Source of the DNA: Gammaproteobacteria bacterium
GTDB taxonomy: Bacteria > Pseudomonadota > Gammaproteobacteria > SZUA-140
NCBI GenBank assembly: GCA_016712635.1
Contig: JADJQS010000007.1
Span: forward strand, 184,933-248,932
Direction: 5' to 3'
DNA: 64,000 nt
In this document: piece by piece, positions 32,935 to 42,528 of the stretch
How the letters are laid out: the number at the start of each line of letters is the position of its first letter
How positions within the stretch are numbered: the stretch's first letter is position 1
Program-made: the position numbers and the translations under genes
The notes under the pieces: generated by a model
Database searches by the model: none
What the model saw: the letters and a program-made list of their open reading frames with translations, nothing else
Told to the model about the DNA's origin: nothing

Positions 32935-33858
32935 GTCAGTGCGCACCCGCCACCATGCCGCGAGCGCGCTGCCGATGATGGAGTGGAAGCTCGCCGAGAT
33001 GGCGGAGGGCACCGGGGCCAGCGCCAGTTCGGGGAAGCTGGTGCGCGCGAGTACGGCGCCGAGGCCGGAGTTCTGCATGCCGACCTCGATGGAGACGGTG
33101 CGGCTGGCGATCTCGGACAGTTTGAACAGCCGCGCCATCAGATAACCGAGGCCGAAGCCGCCGAGGTGCAGCAGGGCGACCGCGGTGAACAGGATCAGCG
33201 CGGAGTCGCGCACGGTCTGCGCGTTCGAGCCGATGATGCTGGCGCAGATCAGCGCGATGAAGATCACCGACACCAGCGGCGCCGCCGGCAGCACGAGCCT
33301 GACCACCCGCGGCGCGTAGCGGTTCAGCAGCACGCCCAGCGTGACCGGCACCACGACCACCTGCAGGGTGTTCACGAACAGGCTCCAGGCGTTGACCTCG
33401 ACATAGGCCCCGGCCAGCCATTGGGTCAGCAGCGGCGTCATCACCACGGCCGCGAAGGTGGAGCACATGGTCATCAGCACCGACAGCGCGACGTCCGCGC
33501 GCGCGATGTAGCTCACGACGTTGGAGGCCGTGCCGCCCGGGCAGCAGGCGACCAGGATCAGGCCGACCGCGAGCGCGGGCTCCAGCGCCAGTCCTTTCGC
33601 GATGCCCCAGCCCAGGAACGGCATGATGAGGAACTGCGCGATGACGCCGATCACGACCTGCCGCGGCAGGCGCGCGACGCGGCGGAAGTCCTCGAAGCTC
33701 AGTGTGATGCCCATGCCGATCATGATTACCGCCAGGCCCCAGACGATCATCGTCGAGTTGAACCAGGTGAACCACGCGGGAAAGACCAGCGCGAGCCCGC
33801 TGCAGGTCAGCACCCAGACGGGGAACAGGTTGGCGAGGAGGTTGAGGAAGGCGGCCAT
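32902..33858 (-). CDS. Bile acid:sodium symporter (BASS) family transporter
   Basis: 318 residues with about nine to ten hydrophobic segments. 'GLILVACCPGGTASNVVSYIARADVALSVLMT' (about residues 98-129) and 'VSIEVGMQNSGLGAVLA' (about 255-271) are the two conserved crossover motifs of sodium-coupled BASS transporters. It imports an organic anion across the inner membrane; the substrate is unknown. The last residues (TDRGQTSHPSHL) are encoded by a family A repeat. Confidence 0.88.
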   Translation of the reverse strand: MAAFLNLLANLFPVWVLTCSGLALVFPAWFTWFNSTMIVWGLAVIMIGMGITLSFEDFRRVARLPRQVVIGVIAQFLIMPFLGWGIAKGLALEPALAVGLILVACCPGGTASNVVSYIARADVALSVLMTMCSTFAAVVMTPLLTQWLAGAYVEVNAWSLFVNTLQVVVVPVTLGVLLNRYAPRVVRLVLPAAPLVSVIFIALICASIIGSNAQTVRDSALILFTAVALLHLGGFGLGYLMARLFKLSEIASRTVSIEVGMQNSGLGAVLARTSFPELALAPVPSAISASFHSIIGSALAAWWRVRTDRGQTSHPSHL

Positions 33859-33955
33859 GGGAATGACTAGGGTATTTTGGCAGAAGGGGAGAGTATCAGA
33901 TTCTGGGAATCGGGATTGTTGTAATGCATTATATTGGGGCGGGGTTGGGTGGTCA

Positions 33956-34032
33956 GGGGACGGATTTGAGGGTGATGATCTATGGCGATGGGGACAGACT
34001 TAACAAGGGGACGGACTTCCAGTCCGTCCCCG
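33956..34032. repeat. Family A repeats
   Basis: GGGGACGGATTTGAG head, GGGGACAGACTTAAC head and the palindrome GGGGACGGACTTCC/AGTCCGTCCCC (34008-34032). Confidence 0.8.
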
Positions 34033-34069
34033 CTGTCATGAGAATAATTCGACGACGGGAGGGTTGGGC

Positions 34070-34357
34070 ATGGTCAAGGCGGCTTTGATGGTTCTGGCAT
34101 TGCTGGCAGTAACTGCGTGTTCCGGCATAAGGACGACGGATCACTCCTATTCCGCGCACGCGGAGAATTTTAATATCCTGTTTCTCCAGATTCCGGGCGG
34201 CGACACGCAGCAGCGCGCGATGGAGCTGGTGCCCGAGGGGAGTGACATCGTCACGATGACGTCAACGCCAAAGGATACCTCATCGCTGATCGGCTTCATC
34301 AACCGATTGCTCGGGATCGATATCACCTTCATCAACGGGGCGACCGGGAAGGAATAG
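34070..34357 (+). CDS. Small hypothetical lipoprotein
   Basis: 95 residues; GGGAGGG lies 6 bases before the ATG at 34070. The lipobox is 'LLAVTACSG' (Cys17 or so). The mature part ('NILFLQIPGGDTQQRAMELVPEGSDIVTMTSTPKD ... RLLGIDITFINGATGKE') looks like the TRL-type small lipoproteins; assignment is tentative. Confidence 0.65.
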   Translation: MVKAALMVLALLAVTACSGIRTTDHSYSAHAENFNILFLQIPGGDTQQRAMELVPEGSDIVTMTSTPKDTSSLIGFINRLLGIDITFINGATGKE

Positions 34358-34397
34358 CGGCCGGCCAGGTGTGTGTGGACGGATTTTTAGGCGGTAT

Positions 34398-34590
34398 GGG
34401 GACGGATTTGAAATCCGTCCCCGTGGTGGTGGGGACAGACTTAAGTCTGTCCCCTATCGGTAAGTGAAGGGGACGGACTTCCAGTCCGTCCCCGGCTTGC
34501 GCAAGTAGAGGTAGTGCGGGGACAGATTTACAAATCTGTCCCCAGATAGTGGGGTTCTGTGGTGAAGGGGACAGACTTAAGTCTGTCCCC
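34398..34590. repeat. Five family A palindromes in a row
   Basis: ACGGATTTG/AAATCCGT (34398), ACAGACTT/AAGTCTGT (34431), ACGGACTTCC/AGTCCGT (34468), ACAGATTTA/CAAATCTGT (34518) and ACAGACTT/AAGTCTGT (34567), each between GGGG and CCCC. Arm changes are always compensated. The last one lies at the start of the next open frame. Confidence 0.9.
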
Positions 34591-34990
34591 GTATTGTGAG
34601 TCGGAGGCGGCTATTACCACGGCTGATGCCTATGTGTGCTGGAAATGCGGTGCAGAACAGCGGGATCTGCTGCTGCCGCTGGCGCGGCTTGCCGAGTGCC
34701 CGCAGTGCCGGGCGCAGCTGCACGTGTGCCGGATGTGCCGGTATTTCGATACCAGGGCGGCGCAGCAGTGCCGCGAGCCGGTGGCCGACCTCGTCACCGA
34801 CAAGCAGCGCGCGAATTTCTGCGGCTATTTCCAGATCATGCCGAACGCCTTCGCCGCGACAAGCGCTGCAGCCGTGGCGTCGCGCAGTCAGCTGGACACG
34901 CTGTTTGGCGGCAGCGCCGCACCGGCCGCGGGGGACCGCAGTCCCGAGGAACAGGCACGCGATCGGCTCGAGCAGTTGTTCAGGAAGTGA
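34559..34990 (+). CDS. Small zinc-ribbon-like protein, start unclear
   Basis: The protein core 'ADAYVCWKCGAEQRDLLLPLARLAECPQCRAQLHVCRMCRYFDTRAAQQCREPVADLVTDKQRANFCGYF' has two CxxC pairs and further cysteines, suggesting zinc binding. The open frame begins with a GTG inside a family A palindrome, so its first 18 codons are repeat DNA. A GGAGG lies 5 bases before an ATT at 34613 (ITTADAYVC), at the place where the gene would be expected to start; either ATT is used or the start was damaged. Function unknown. Confidence 0.65.
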   Translation: MVKGTDLSLSPYCESEAAITTADAYVCWKCGAEQRDLLLPLARLAECPQCRAQLHVCRMCRYFDTRAAQQCREPVADLVTDKQRANFCGYFQIMPNAFAATSAAAVASRSQLDTLFGGSAAPAAGDRSPEEQARDRLEQLFRK

Positions 34991-35017
34991 GCCGGGAAAT
35001 AAATGAAATCCCGGGCC

Positions 35018-35045
35018 GGGGACAGATTTAATTAAATCTGTCCCC
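35018..35045. repeat. Family A palindrome
   Basis: GGGGACAGATTTAA/TTAAATCTGTCCCC, 28 bases, perfect. Confidence 0.9.
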
Positions 35046-35091
35046 ATTGCTTCAACGTCCGTCCCCTGTTATGGGTTGGAGGATGCATCAA

Positions 35092-35961
35092 ATGAAACGC
35101 GTATATGTCTGGCCGGCCGCTCTCGGGTCGATGATGCTGGCGGGTTGGTGCGGGGCGGCGGGTCTCGACGGCCGCTATGTCGCGCTGGAGGAACCCTCCG
35201 TCACGCTGACGCTGAGCGAGTCGCCGCCGGGCGAGATCCGCGGCACGTTCGGCGAGGGCGGATCGGTGATGCCGCTGTCGGCGAGGCGCAGCGGAGACGG
35301 CTTCACCGGGACGGCGGGCCAGGGCGCCCACAGCCTGCCGCTGGCGGCGGCCATCGAGGGTGATTCACTGATCCTCGAGATCGGCGCCGACGGTGTCGGC
35401 GACCGGCTGACCTTCCGGCGCGTGGACGCGGAGGCATCGGATACGCCGGCGCCGTCCACGGACGGTGAACGGACTGTCCTGATCAACGGCCAGCGGCTGG
35501 GCGGCGGCGACCTTGCCCGGATCGAGGCGGCCTATCGCATCCACATCGACGATGCCGACTACTGGTACGACAGGGTGCTCGGCGCGTGGGGCGTGAAGGG
35601 CGGGCCGACGCTCGGCTTCATCGCGCCCGGCCTCGACCTGGGCGGGCCGCTGCAGGCGGACGCGTCGGACGGCGAGACCCAGGTCTTCGTCAACGGCCGC
35701 GAGCTGCACCTCTACGACGCGCTGGCCTTGCAGCGCATCACCGGCCCGATCATGCCCGGCCGCTACTTCATCACGGCGCAGGGCCTCGCCGGATTCGAAG
35801 GCGGCGCGCCGCTGTGGAACCTGGCGCAGCTCGCCGCCCAGTCGCAGGGCAACAGCAGCAATACCTGGCAGTCGCGCATCCTCGGCGCGAGCGGCTTCTC
35901 CGACGGCACGACCAGCGCCGTCTTCCTGCCAAACGGAGGCATCGTCAGCACGGGCGAGTAA
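35092..35961 (+). CDS. Exported protein of unknown function with internal repeats
   Basis: 289 residues from the ATG at 35092 (GGAGG 9 bases upstream). A signal peptide (WPAALGSMMLAGWCGAAG) is followed by a beta-rich part ('GRYVALEEPSVTLTLSESPPGEIRGTF') and a C-terminal part where 'VLINGQRLGGGDLARIEAAY' is echoed by 'VFVNGRELHLYDALALQRI', each preceding an aromatic or glycine segment ('DDADYWYDRVLGAWG', 'GRYFITAQGLAGFEGG'). Probably periplasmic; not recognised beyond this. Confidence 0.65.
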   Translation: MKRVYVWPAALGSMMLAGWCGAAGLDGRYVALEEPSVTLTLSESPPGEIRGTFGEGGSVMPLSARRSGDGFTGTAGQGAHSLPLAAAIEGDSLILEIGADGVGDRLTFRRVDAEASDTPAPSTDGERTVLINGQRLGGGDLARIEAAYRIHIDDADYWYDRVLGAWGVKGGPTLGFIAPGLDLGGPLQADASDGETQVFVNGRELHLYDALALQRITGPIMPGRYFITAQGLAGFEGGAPLWNLAQLAAQSQGNSSNTWQSRILGASGFSDGTTSAVFLPNGGIVSTGE

Positions 35962-35990
35962 TACAACCGCCCAACGTCAATCCACTGACG

Positions 35991-36100
35991 TTGGGGACAG
36001 ATTTATTTTTCATGGTATGTATGGGGACAGATTTAAATAAATCTGTCCCCTACGCATAGATTTAAATAAATCTGCCCCCGAAAGGGCGATATCCGTCCCC
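35991..36100. repeat. Family A heads and palindrome
   Basis: TGACGTTGGGGACAGATTTATTTTT, then GGGGACAGATTTA/TAAATCTGTCCCC (36023-36050), then degenerate copies TTTAAATAAATCTGCCCCCG and ATATCCGTCCCCG. It separates convergent genes. Confidence 0.85.
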
Positions 36101-36115
36101 GATCTGCCCCTGGGC

Positions 36116-37041
36116 TTATTCTTCGAGCAGGTGGTGCTGGACGATCACGGCGGTGTTGCGGGTGCGGATGGGCAGGCCGCGCGCCTCGACATGGGCGCGT
36201 GTTATGGCGGCGCCGTAGAACATGATCAGCGACGAGTAGTAGACCCACAGCAACAACAACACCAGCGAGCCCGCCGCGCCATAGGTGGATGCAGTGGCGC
36301 TGTTCGCCAGATAGAGCGCGATCAGGTAGCGGCCGGCCGAGAACAGCAGGGCGGTGATGAAGGCGCCGGGCAGCACATCGCGCCAGGACAGGATGACATC
36401 GGGCAGGATCCGGAAGATCGCGGCGAACAGCAGCGTGATCACCGTCAGCGATACGCAGATCTCCAGCAGTGTCACGAGCCCGGCGGGCACCGGCAGCCAT
36501 TGTGAGGAATACGCCACGATGACTTGCAGCGCGACGCTCAGCAGCAGCGAGACCAGCAGCACGAAGCCGATCGCGAGCACGATAGTCAACGACAGCACGC
36601 GCGCCTTGATCAGCAGCCACAGGCTGCTGCGCGACGGCCGCGGCACGACCTGCCAGATCCTGTTCAGTGATTGCTGCATCTGGGCAAAGACGGTTGTGGC
36701 CCCGATGATGATCGCGCATACACCGAGCAGTGTGGGCCAGATGCCGCTGTGGTCGATCCGCGAGTTGACCACTGCCGTGTTGATCATCCCGGCGGCCTCG
36801 GTTCCCAGCGCTGCCTGCAACTGCTCCGTCAGTTCGCCGTGGGCGGCGCGTTCCCCGAGCACGAGCCCGACCATTGTCACGACTACGATCATGATCGGCG
36901 CGAGCGAAAACAGCGTATAGAAGCTCAGCCCCGCTGCCTGGGTGGCGGCCCGGCTGGCGTTCAATTCCGCCCGGCGGCGATCAGGATGCGCGTCCATCTC
37001 TGCAGCGGGGCCGGCAGGGCCTCAATAAATCGTGTAAGCAT
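36116..37041 (-). CDS. YihY/BrkB family inner-membrane protein (frameshifted near the start)
   Basis: The frame from the ATG at 37041 reads 'MLTRFIEALPAPLQRWTRIL' and 'IAAGRN', then stops near 36964; one missing G there joins it to the long frame 'NASRAATQAAGLSFYTLFSLAPIMIVVVTMVGLVLG', the typical start of YihY proteins. About six membrane segments follow, with 'IGATTVFAQMQQSLNRIW' and 'ATASTYGAAGSLVLLLLWVYYSSLIMFYGAAITRAHV' as the conserved blocks. The family is of uncertain function, probably envelope-related transport. Confidence 0.82.
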
Positions 37042-37099
37042 AGTTCAGGATGTAATCAACGGTATAATTCTCACACTGCATTGTAAATCTTTCATCATG

Positions 37100-37342
37100 C
37101 AGCGGGGACAGATTACGAAGTCTGTCTACATGCCATTAGTTGGAGAACACGATTATAATAATCTGTCCATGACACGACGAAATGTTCGTGTTCCCTGCGA
37201 TCTGTCAAGGTCACGTCGCCAGGGACAAGTAACTCCGTTACGATCGGGCAGCGGGAGAGTTATTAAGGATCCGGGTCGGATTCGACCATTGTGGGGGCGG
37301 GCTTGAACGTTCCAGGGGACAAACTCAAGTCTGTCCCATTAA
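37100..37342. repeat. Degenerate family A remnants in a long gap
   Basis: GGGGACAGATTACGAAGTCTGTC (as broken arms, about 37101) and CCAGGGGACAAACTCAAGTC with TGTCCC (about 37312). Apart from these I see no gene, terminator or RNA in 37042-37406. Confidence 0.5.
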
Positions 37343-37406
37343 AGTATCGTGGACAGAACGGGGCCGGATTTAATATCCATCCTGATGCAGAGCAATGCGA
37401 TATACC

Positions 37407-37967
37407 ATGGCTAATGACAATGAAAAGCTGGACAAGCTGGTAGGCGAGGCTCGCAAGTCGCGGGATCAGCGCGAGCTGGGTTACCGCGAGCAGGCGCTGA
37501 AGATGTATCCGCATGTCTGCGGCCGCTGCGGGCGGGCATTCGAAGGCAAGGGCCTGAGCGAGCTGACGGTCCACCACCGCGACCACAATCACGACAACAA
37601 TCCCCCGAACGGCAGCAACTGGGAGCTGCTGTGCCTGTATTGCCACGACAACGAGCACCAGCGCCAGCTGGAAGCACAGCGGGGAAATACGTCCACCGGT
37701 GGCACGAAGGGTGCCGGCGCGACATTCAATCCCTTCGCTGACCTCAAGGCCAGACTGGACAAGCAGTCAAAGGGGATTGAGGCCGGGCGCGAACGGGATC
37801 CATCCGCCATTTCCCCGGCGCCCCGGATAGCGGTGTGGGGTGTGCTGATATCCGGGGCGCCGGGCAGATTGCTCAGGCGTGATGCTCAATCGTTCTCGTG
37901 GCTGAGCTGGATCTTCGCGTCGGCCTTTGCGGATTCGAGCGCCTGCTTGGCCGCCCTCTGGCATTGA
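37407..37967 (+). CDS. HNH nuclease of the YajD type (probably over-extended)
   Basis: From the ATG at 37407, 'MANDNEKLDKLVGEARKSRD', 'MYPHVCGRCGRAFEGKGLSELTVHHRDHNHDNNPPNGSNWELLCLYCHDNEHQ' is a complete HNH motif with two CxxC zinc ligands. Family members end about residue 125 after 'FNPFADLKA'; here the frame continues for about 60 residues into the antisense of the next gene. One missing G in the G run near 37772 would restore a stop after 'KQSKGD', so the true end is probably near 37778. A DNA nicking or cutting enzyme of unknown role. Confidence 0.78.
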   Translation: MANDNEKLDKLVGEARKSRDQRELGYREQALKMYPHVCGRCGRAFEGKGLSELTVHHRDHNHDNNPPNGSNWELLCLYCHDNEHQRQLEAQRGNTSTGGTKGAGATFNPFADLKARLDKQSKGIEAGRERDPSAISPAPRIAVWGVLISGAPGRLLRRDAQSFSWLSWIFASAFADSSACLAALWH

Positions 37968-38308
37968 TCCTTGGCATCACCTTCCCGGGCATCGCACTGT
38001 TCCTTGGCCACGGAGTAGTCCGCCTCCGCCCGGGCAATGAGGACTTCGTATTCCGCTTTGGGGCCAGGATTCATTTTCGCGTCCAGTTCGGTCTCGGCGA
38101 CGTCCTTTCTTCCCTTCACTTCGGCGGTGCACACGTCTTTGGGGTTTCCGGCGAGTTTGTCGCACATATCCTTGCCGGTTCTGTAATCGTCGGAGATTCG
38201 ATCCTTTTCCGATTTATACGTCTCTTTCGAGATCGCGTCCGCCGAAACCGTGGCAGAAAATGCGACGGCGACCGAAAACAGGATTGCGGCTGCATTGAAC
38301 GTCTTCAT
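37886..38308 (-). CDS. Small exported, charged helical protein
   Basis: 140 residues; AAGGAGTATCAAAA precedes the ATG. Signal peptide to 'TVSADA'. The mature part ('KETYKSEKDRISDDYRTGKDMCDKLAGNPKDVCTAEVKGRKD') is lysine- and aspartate-rich helix with four cysteines in two C-x(n)-C pairs. Similar small periplasmic proteins are found next to stress genes in beta- and gammaproteobacteria; no function is established. Confidence 0.75.
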   Translation of the reverse strand: MKTFNAAAILFSVAVAFSATVSADAISKETYKSEKDRISDDYRTGKDMCDKLAGNPKDVCTAEVKGRKDVAETELDAKMNPGPKAEYEVLIARAEADYSVAKEQCDAREGDAKDQCQRAAKQALESAKADAKIQLSHEND

Positions 38309-38591
38309 TTTTGATACTCCTTGTATTGAGATGGAGGTTTTAAATTCGCAGGCGAAATTGCCCAGCGACGCCTCTACCCTAGCCGCGACAACCGGTGGTG
38401 TAATTGAAATAGATGAATCCCGGTTGGACGGCGCGGCGCGAAATAACCGAGGGTGGATAAGTCTCCGGTGATGACAGCGGGATTGAGAAATATTAATTAC
38501 AGATTTTCATATCCCGTCCAGGCTATGCATCTCAACCAAGAGATCACGACGTATGGGCCGCGGCCCGGTATGGACGTGAAAAGGAGGAGTC

Positions 38592-38759
38592 ATGCTGAGC
38601 AGGTCTGTCACTTTCCTGATCATAGCGCTGATTGCGGGACTGCTGGGTTTCGTCGGAATCTCCGGCGTCGCTGCCAGCATCGCGAAGGTGCTGTTTCTGG
38701 TATTCCTTGTCATGTTCGTCATATCGCTGATCGTCGGCCGGCGCCGGCCCATGGTGTAG
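38592..38759 (+). CDS. DUF1328 small membrane protein
   Basis: 55 residues with AAGGAGGAG before the ATG. '[20 protein letters not shown]' then '[20 protein letters not shown]' and '[13 protein letters not shown]' give two membrane helices and the family's C-terminal arginines. DUF1328 (YtjA) proteins are short stress-associated membrane proteins. It opens the envelope-stress cluster. Confidence 0.85.
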   Translation: MLSRSVTFLIIALIAGLLGFVGISGVAASIAKVLFLVFLVMFVISLIVGRRRPMV

Positions 38760-38982
38760 CGGTCTGGTGTTCGAACTCCGGGCCGGAGCGGTGATACCCG
38801 ATTGGTGCATTCACCCTGCAGGTGGGGCATTACCCCCGGTTGTTCCGGTCGGGCCTCGGGACGTGAGGCGTAAAATGCTGTAACAGCGGCGATTATGCAC
38901 AATGGCCTCATTACTGCATTGAGGCAGATAATTACCGGTGGTGAATGTTTGCTTACAAACGAAATGTCTGGAGGAGGACATC

Positions 38983-39168
38983 ATGCTTAACCTTAACTTC
39001 GCAATCATTGCGGTATTGATGGCGGCTTTCGGTCTCGGAGCTGCGGGATGCGATTATAACGATGGCCCGGTTGAGAAGGCCGGCGAGCAGGTGGATCAGA
39101 CCGTAGATAAGACCAGCGACAAGATGGATGAAGCCGGCGAAAAGATGGAGGATGCCGTAGAGCAGTAA
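38983..39168 (+). CDS. Small lipoprotein with charged repeats
   Basis: 61 residues; GGAGGAGG precedes the ATG at 38983. 'FGLGAAGC' is a lipobox, followed by a short amphipathic repeat ('EKAGEQVDQTVDKTSDKMDE', 'AGEKMEDAVEQ') with a heptad-like K/D/E pattern. Probably an outer-membrane-anchored stress protein; function unknown. Confidence 0.7.
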   Translation: MLNLNFAIIAVLMAAFGLGAAGCDYNDGPVEKAGEQVDQTVDKTSDKMDEAGEKMEDAVEQ

Positions 39169-39439
39169 CGGGCTCCGCGGCCGCACTAGTGCTGCATTTT
39201 TGTCCTGAATGGGCAGAGCCCGGCCATGCCCGCGCGCCTGGCTGGCGCCATATGTGATCCTGTCTGTGGTTCGATCGTCATGATGGCAGGTATGGATGGA
39301 TTTCCATATTTTTCCAGCGTCATTCGTGCCAGGGCAGTCGGCGGATTTACCGGGGCGAACAACGAATCGCCTTGCCGGTCATTTTGCGGTAACGTAATAA
39401 CTGTTTCTCCGGACCGCCTGAAATTCAACAGATATCCCA

Positions 39440-40900
39440 ATGGGCTTCTTACGCAAGCCGGTGTGGTTTCTGACTGGGAGCGTGGCGCTGATGCTGCTGG
39501 TGGCGTTCGGCCTGCTTTTCTACAGCTCGTGGCGGCATGACAGGGAGCTCGAGCCAATCCAGCGGCACCTGACTCATCTCGCTGATATTCAGGGTATCGA
39601 TGACGCATTGCGCAGCCTGATCGTGGAATACGTGGTGGCCTATCCTGCTCCGATAGACGCCGCCAAGGTGGGCGCGATTAATGACCGGCTGATCGATCTT
39701 CTGACCTTCGACAAGAGCCTGTATCCAGAGACCAACGGTAAGATCACGATGGTCATGCAGAGACTGAAGCTGTTCGCTGAAGGCAAAGACCAGGCAGGGC
39801 ACGACAACATGCTGGGATTGCTCATGGAGGCCTTGCAGACCATGCGCAAGGTCATGCTGGAAGAGCTCGCCGCGCATCAATTCCTGATCGAGCAGAAGAG
39901 GGGACTCGCCCAGACCGACAAATTCATCGCGCTTGGCCTTCTCGTCGGCCTGCTCATCATATCGCTACCGCTCGCGATACTGGTGCGTCGACGCATCTCG
40001 ATGCCGATAGAGACCATGGAATTCCTGATGTCCCTGATGACCCAGCAGTCTTATGTGTCCGCCTGTGTCGATGTGTTCGATCCCATGCTCCAGCCTCTGT
40101 TCAGGAACTATAATCAGATGGTGAACCAGCTGGTGTTCCTGGAGCAGGCGCACCAAAGCCGGGAGGAATTGCTGTCCGGGTCCGTCCGCCGCGCGACACG
40201 CATACTCATTCAACAGCAGCGTCGTGTCGCACAGGCCGAGCGTCTGGGGGCTGTCGGCGAGATCGCCGCAAGCGTAGCCCATGAGTTGCGCAATCCGCTC
40301 ACAGCTATTCATATGACGTTGCAGAATCTCCGCCAGGAGATCGAGGTACCGGAACACGTTGACCGGATCGATCTGGTGATCAATGAGATAAAGCGCATGA
40401 ACCGCCAGCTGAACCTCCTGCTCGACAGTGCAAAACAGGTACCCGAGCCCCTGGTCCTGGTCAACGTCGCGGCGCTGCTGAAAGAGATCTGCACGCTGAT
40501 CCTGTATCAGGTCAGCGAGGAAATCACGATTACCATCGACGCGCCCGACGACCTGGTGTGTTCATTGCCGGAGATGCAGTTCCACCAGTGCATATTCAAT
40601 CTGTTCATCAACGCCTGCCAACTGCTGGGGGAGGGGCCGGGCCTCATCCAGATCGAGGCCGGGTTGGCCGGGAATCAGCTGCGACTCGTGATCGAGGACG
40701 ATGGACCCGGATTTCCGCAGCAGGTGCTGGGACCCGGCGTGCGTCCCTTTGATTCCTGGCGCAAGGGGGGCACGGGGCTCGGCCTGGTGATGGTGCGCCG
40801 GTTCGTGGGCGATCTCGGCGGTACATTGCGGCTGGAGAACCAAGAGCCGCATGGGGCGAGGATTGTAATGACACTGCCGTGCCTGGTTGATAATTCGTGA
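39440..40900 (+). CDS. Membrane-bound sensor histidine kinase
   Basis: 486 residues. Two membrane helices (about 10-28 and 160-182) enclose a helical sensor region. The kinase core has the H box 'AASVAHELRNPLTAI' (His near residue 281), N box 'NLFINACQLL', G1 'IEDDGPGFP' and G2 'GGTGLGLVMVRRF'. It should phosphorylate the sigma-54 response regulator encoded 88 bases downstream. The stimulus is unknown, but the neighbours point to envelope or exopolysaccharide stress. Confidence 0.9.
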   Translation: MGFLRKPVWFLTGSVALMLLVAFGLLFYSSWRHDRELEPIQRHLTHLADIQGIDDALRSLIVEYVVAYPAPIDAAKVGAINDRLIDLLTFDKSLYPETNGKITMVMQRLKLFAEGKDQAGHDNMLGLLMEALQTMRKVMLEELAAHQFLIEQKRGLAQTDKFIALGLLVGLLIISLPLAILVRRRISMPIETMEFLMSLMTQQSYVSACVDVFDPMLQPLFRNYNQMVNQLVFLEQAHQSREELLSGSVRRATRILIQQQRRVAQAERLGAVGEIAASVAHELRNPLTAIHMTLQNLRQEIEVPEHVDRIDLVINEIKRMNRQLNLLLDSAKQVPEPLVLVNVAALLKEICTLILYQVSEEITITIDAPDDLVCSLPEMQFHQCIFNLFINACQLLGEGPGLIQIEAGLAGNQLRLVIEDDGPGFPQQVLGPGVRPFDSWRKGGTGLGLVMVRRFVGDLGGTLRLENQEPHGARIVMTLPCLVDNS

Positions 40901-40988
40901 ATGAGGGTTCCCCGTTCCGGAGGGTGGAGCAGGTCCCGCCAGGACTGCATCGTTCCTTGATGAGTTCTTTATCTGGAGGCTGCGACTG

Positions 40989-42432
40989 ATGGCAAACTCG
41001 ATATTGATCATTGAGGATGAAGACCTGCTGGCGCAGGAGATGGCCCGACATTTCAGGCGTGACAGGTGGCGTATCTTTATAGCACCGACCCTGGCGGATG
41101 CCGATCAGATGGTGAGCGTGCAGGGCGTAAATCCGATGATCGTCATTTCCGATATGACGCTGCCGGACGGTAACGCGCTTGATCTTCTGGAGAAGCTCGG
41201 CGCAGGCGAGTGCGAGTGGATCTTCCTGACCGGTTACGGCACCATCGCGGATTCCGTGCGCGCTACGCCTGGGGGCGTTCGATTATCTGGAGAAGCCCGT
41301 TGAATTTTCCCGCCTTGATATGGTGGTCGCGGCCGCAGCGCGGAGCGTGCGGGCCAACCGCCGTCTGAACGACGCGACAAGTCAGGCCAGCCAGATCTAC
41401 ACGTTCGATTCATTCTTCGGGAAGAGCGCTCTGGTCAAGGAGGTGAAGGAATTCCTCCTGCGGCTGAGCGCGGCTCCGTTCAGGGCGCTCGTCATCAGCG
41501 GCGAGACGGGGACGGGAAAGGGTGTGGCGGCAAAGATACTGCATCACAACAGCCTGCGCAGCAAGGGACCATTAATCGACGTGAATTGCGCGGCATTACC
41601 GGCCGAACTCATGGAATCCGAGCTGTTCGGTCACGAGGCGGGATCGTTCACAGGGTCGACAGGTAAGCGGCGCGGGTTGATGGAGCAGGCCGACGGCGGG
41701 ACGCTGTTTCTGGATGAGATCGCCGAAATGCCGCTGCTGCTCCAATCCAAGCTGCTCAAGGTCGTTGAAGAGCAGAGTTTCCGCCGGGTCGGCGGCGAGC
41801 GCGAGGTCTTCGTGGACGTGCAGATTATCACGGCAAGTAACCGCGATCTGGCGGGCGGGGTGGTGGCGAAAACGTTCCGGGAGGATCTATATCACCGATT
41901 GAGCGCCTTCCATCTTCATCTTCCCGCCCTGCGTGACCGCATTGAGGATCTGGACGAGTTCCTGCCCCTGCTGCTGGCAGAGTTCAACGCCAAACTGGGC
42001 AAGAACGTGAAGGTGATCCCGGATAAGGTGTGGGAGAAGATGCGCGGCCATCGCTGGAACGGCAATATACGGGAGCTGCGCAATGTGGTTGAGCGCTGCG
42101 TGATGTTCTCGCAGTCGGAGGTATTTCCGGTGAAATGGCTTCAGCTCGAGGATATGTCCGAGTCCGGCCCAGATTCGTCGCCGGACGTTCAGGGCCAGGA
42201 TGAAAAAATCCGGGCGGTGGTTGATGCCGGCCGCGATGATATGCTTCACATTCCCCTGGATGGTTCGCTGAGTCTGGACGAGATGGACCGGGTCATCATC
42301 GAGACGGCTCTCAGCCGCCATAATTACAACGTGGCGGCCGCGGCTCGCGCGTTGGGAACGTCGCGAGATACTCTGCGCTACCGCATCCAGAAATACGGAC
42401 TGAAATACGACGTATCGTCGAATCATTCCTGA
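40989..42432 (+). CDS. Sigma-54-dependent response regulator (frameshifted)
   Basis: One gene in two frames. The receiver domain ('SILIIEDEDLLAQEMARHF', phospho-acceptor Asp in 'VISDMTLPDG', 'FLTGYGT') breaks near 41261-41266, where one missing base would give 'DSVRALRLGAFDYLEKPVEF'. The rest is an AAA+ sigma-54 activator with 'GETGTGKGVAAKILH' (Walker A), 'GSFTGSTGKRRGLMEQADGGTLFLDEIAEM' (GAFTGA-like loop and Walker B) and a Fis-type HTH 'NYNVAAAARALGTSRDTLRYRIQKYGL'. GSFTGS replaces GAFTGA; such variants exist. It activates sigma-54 promoters; candidates lie at 43838 and 46205. Confidence 0.85.
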
Positions 42433-42528
42433 GGTTCCATATTGCGGCGGTACCGCTGCCGGCCTGCGCGGCGGGCGCAATCACGCCGGATCAGATCCAC
42501 GAAGGGTTTCGAGTACGCCGACCGGATC

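Noticed and set aside
32695..33870. 391-residue plus-strand frame antisense to the BASS transporter
   Set aside because: Begins in repeats, is rich in H/Q/D/R, and opposes a clear transporter.
34398..34590. Possible CRISPR array (regularly placed similar units)
   Set aside because: Units are palindromes with varied arms and uneven, short spacers; no cas genes; the same units are scattered throughout the window.
38250..38471. Open frame of 73 codons before the DUF1328 gene
   Set aside because: Overlaps the antisense start of the exported protein gene and has no start signal or known motif.
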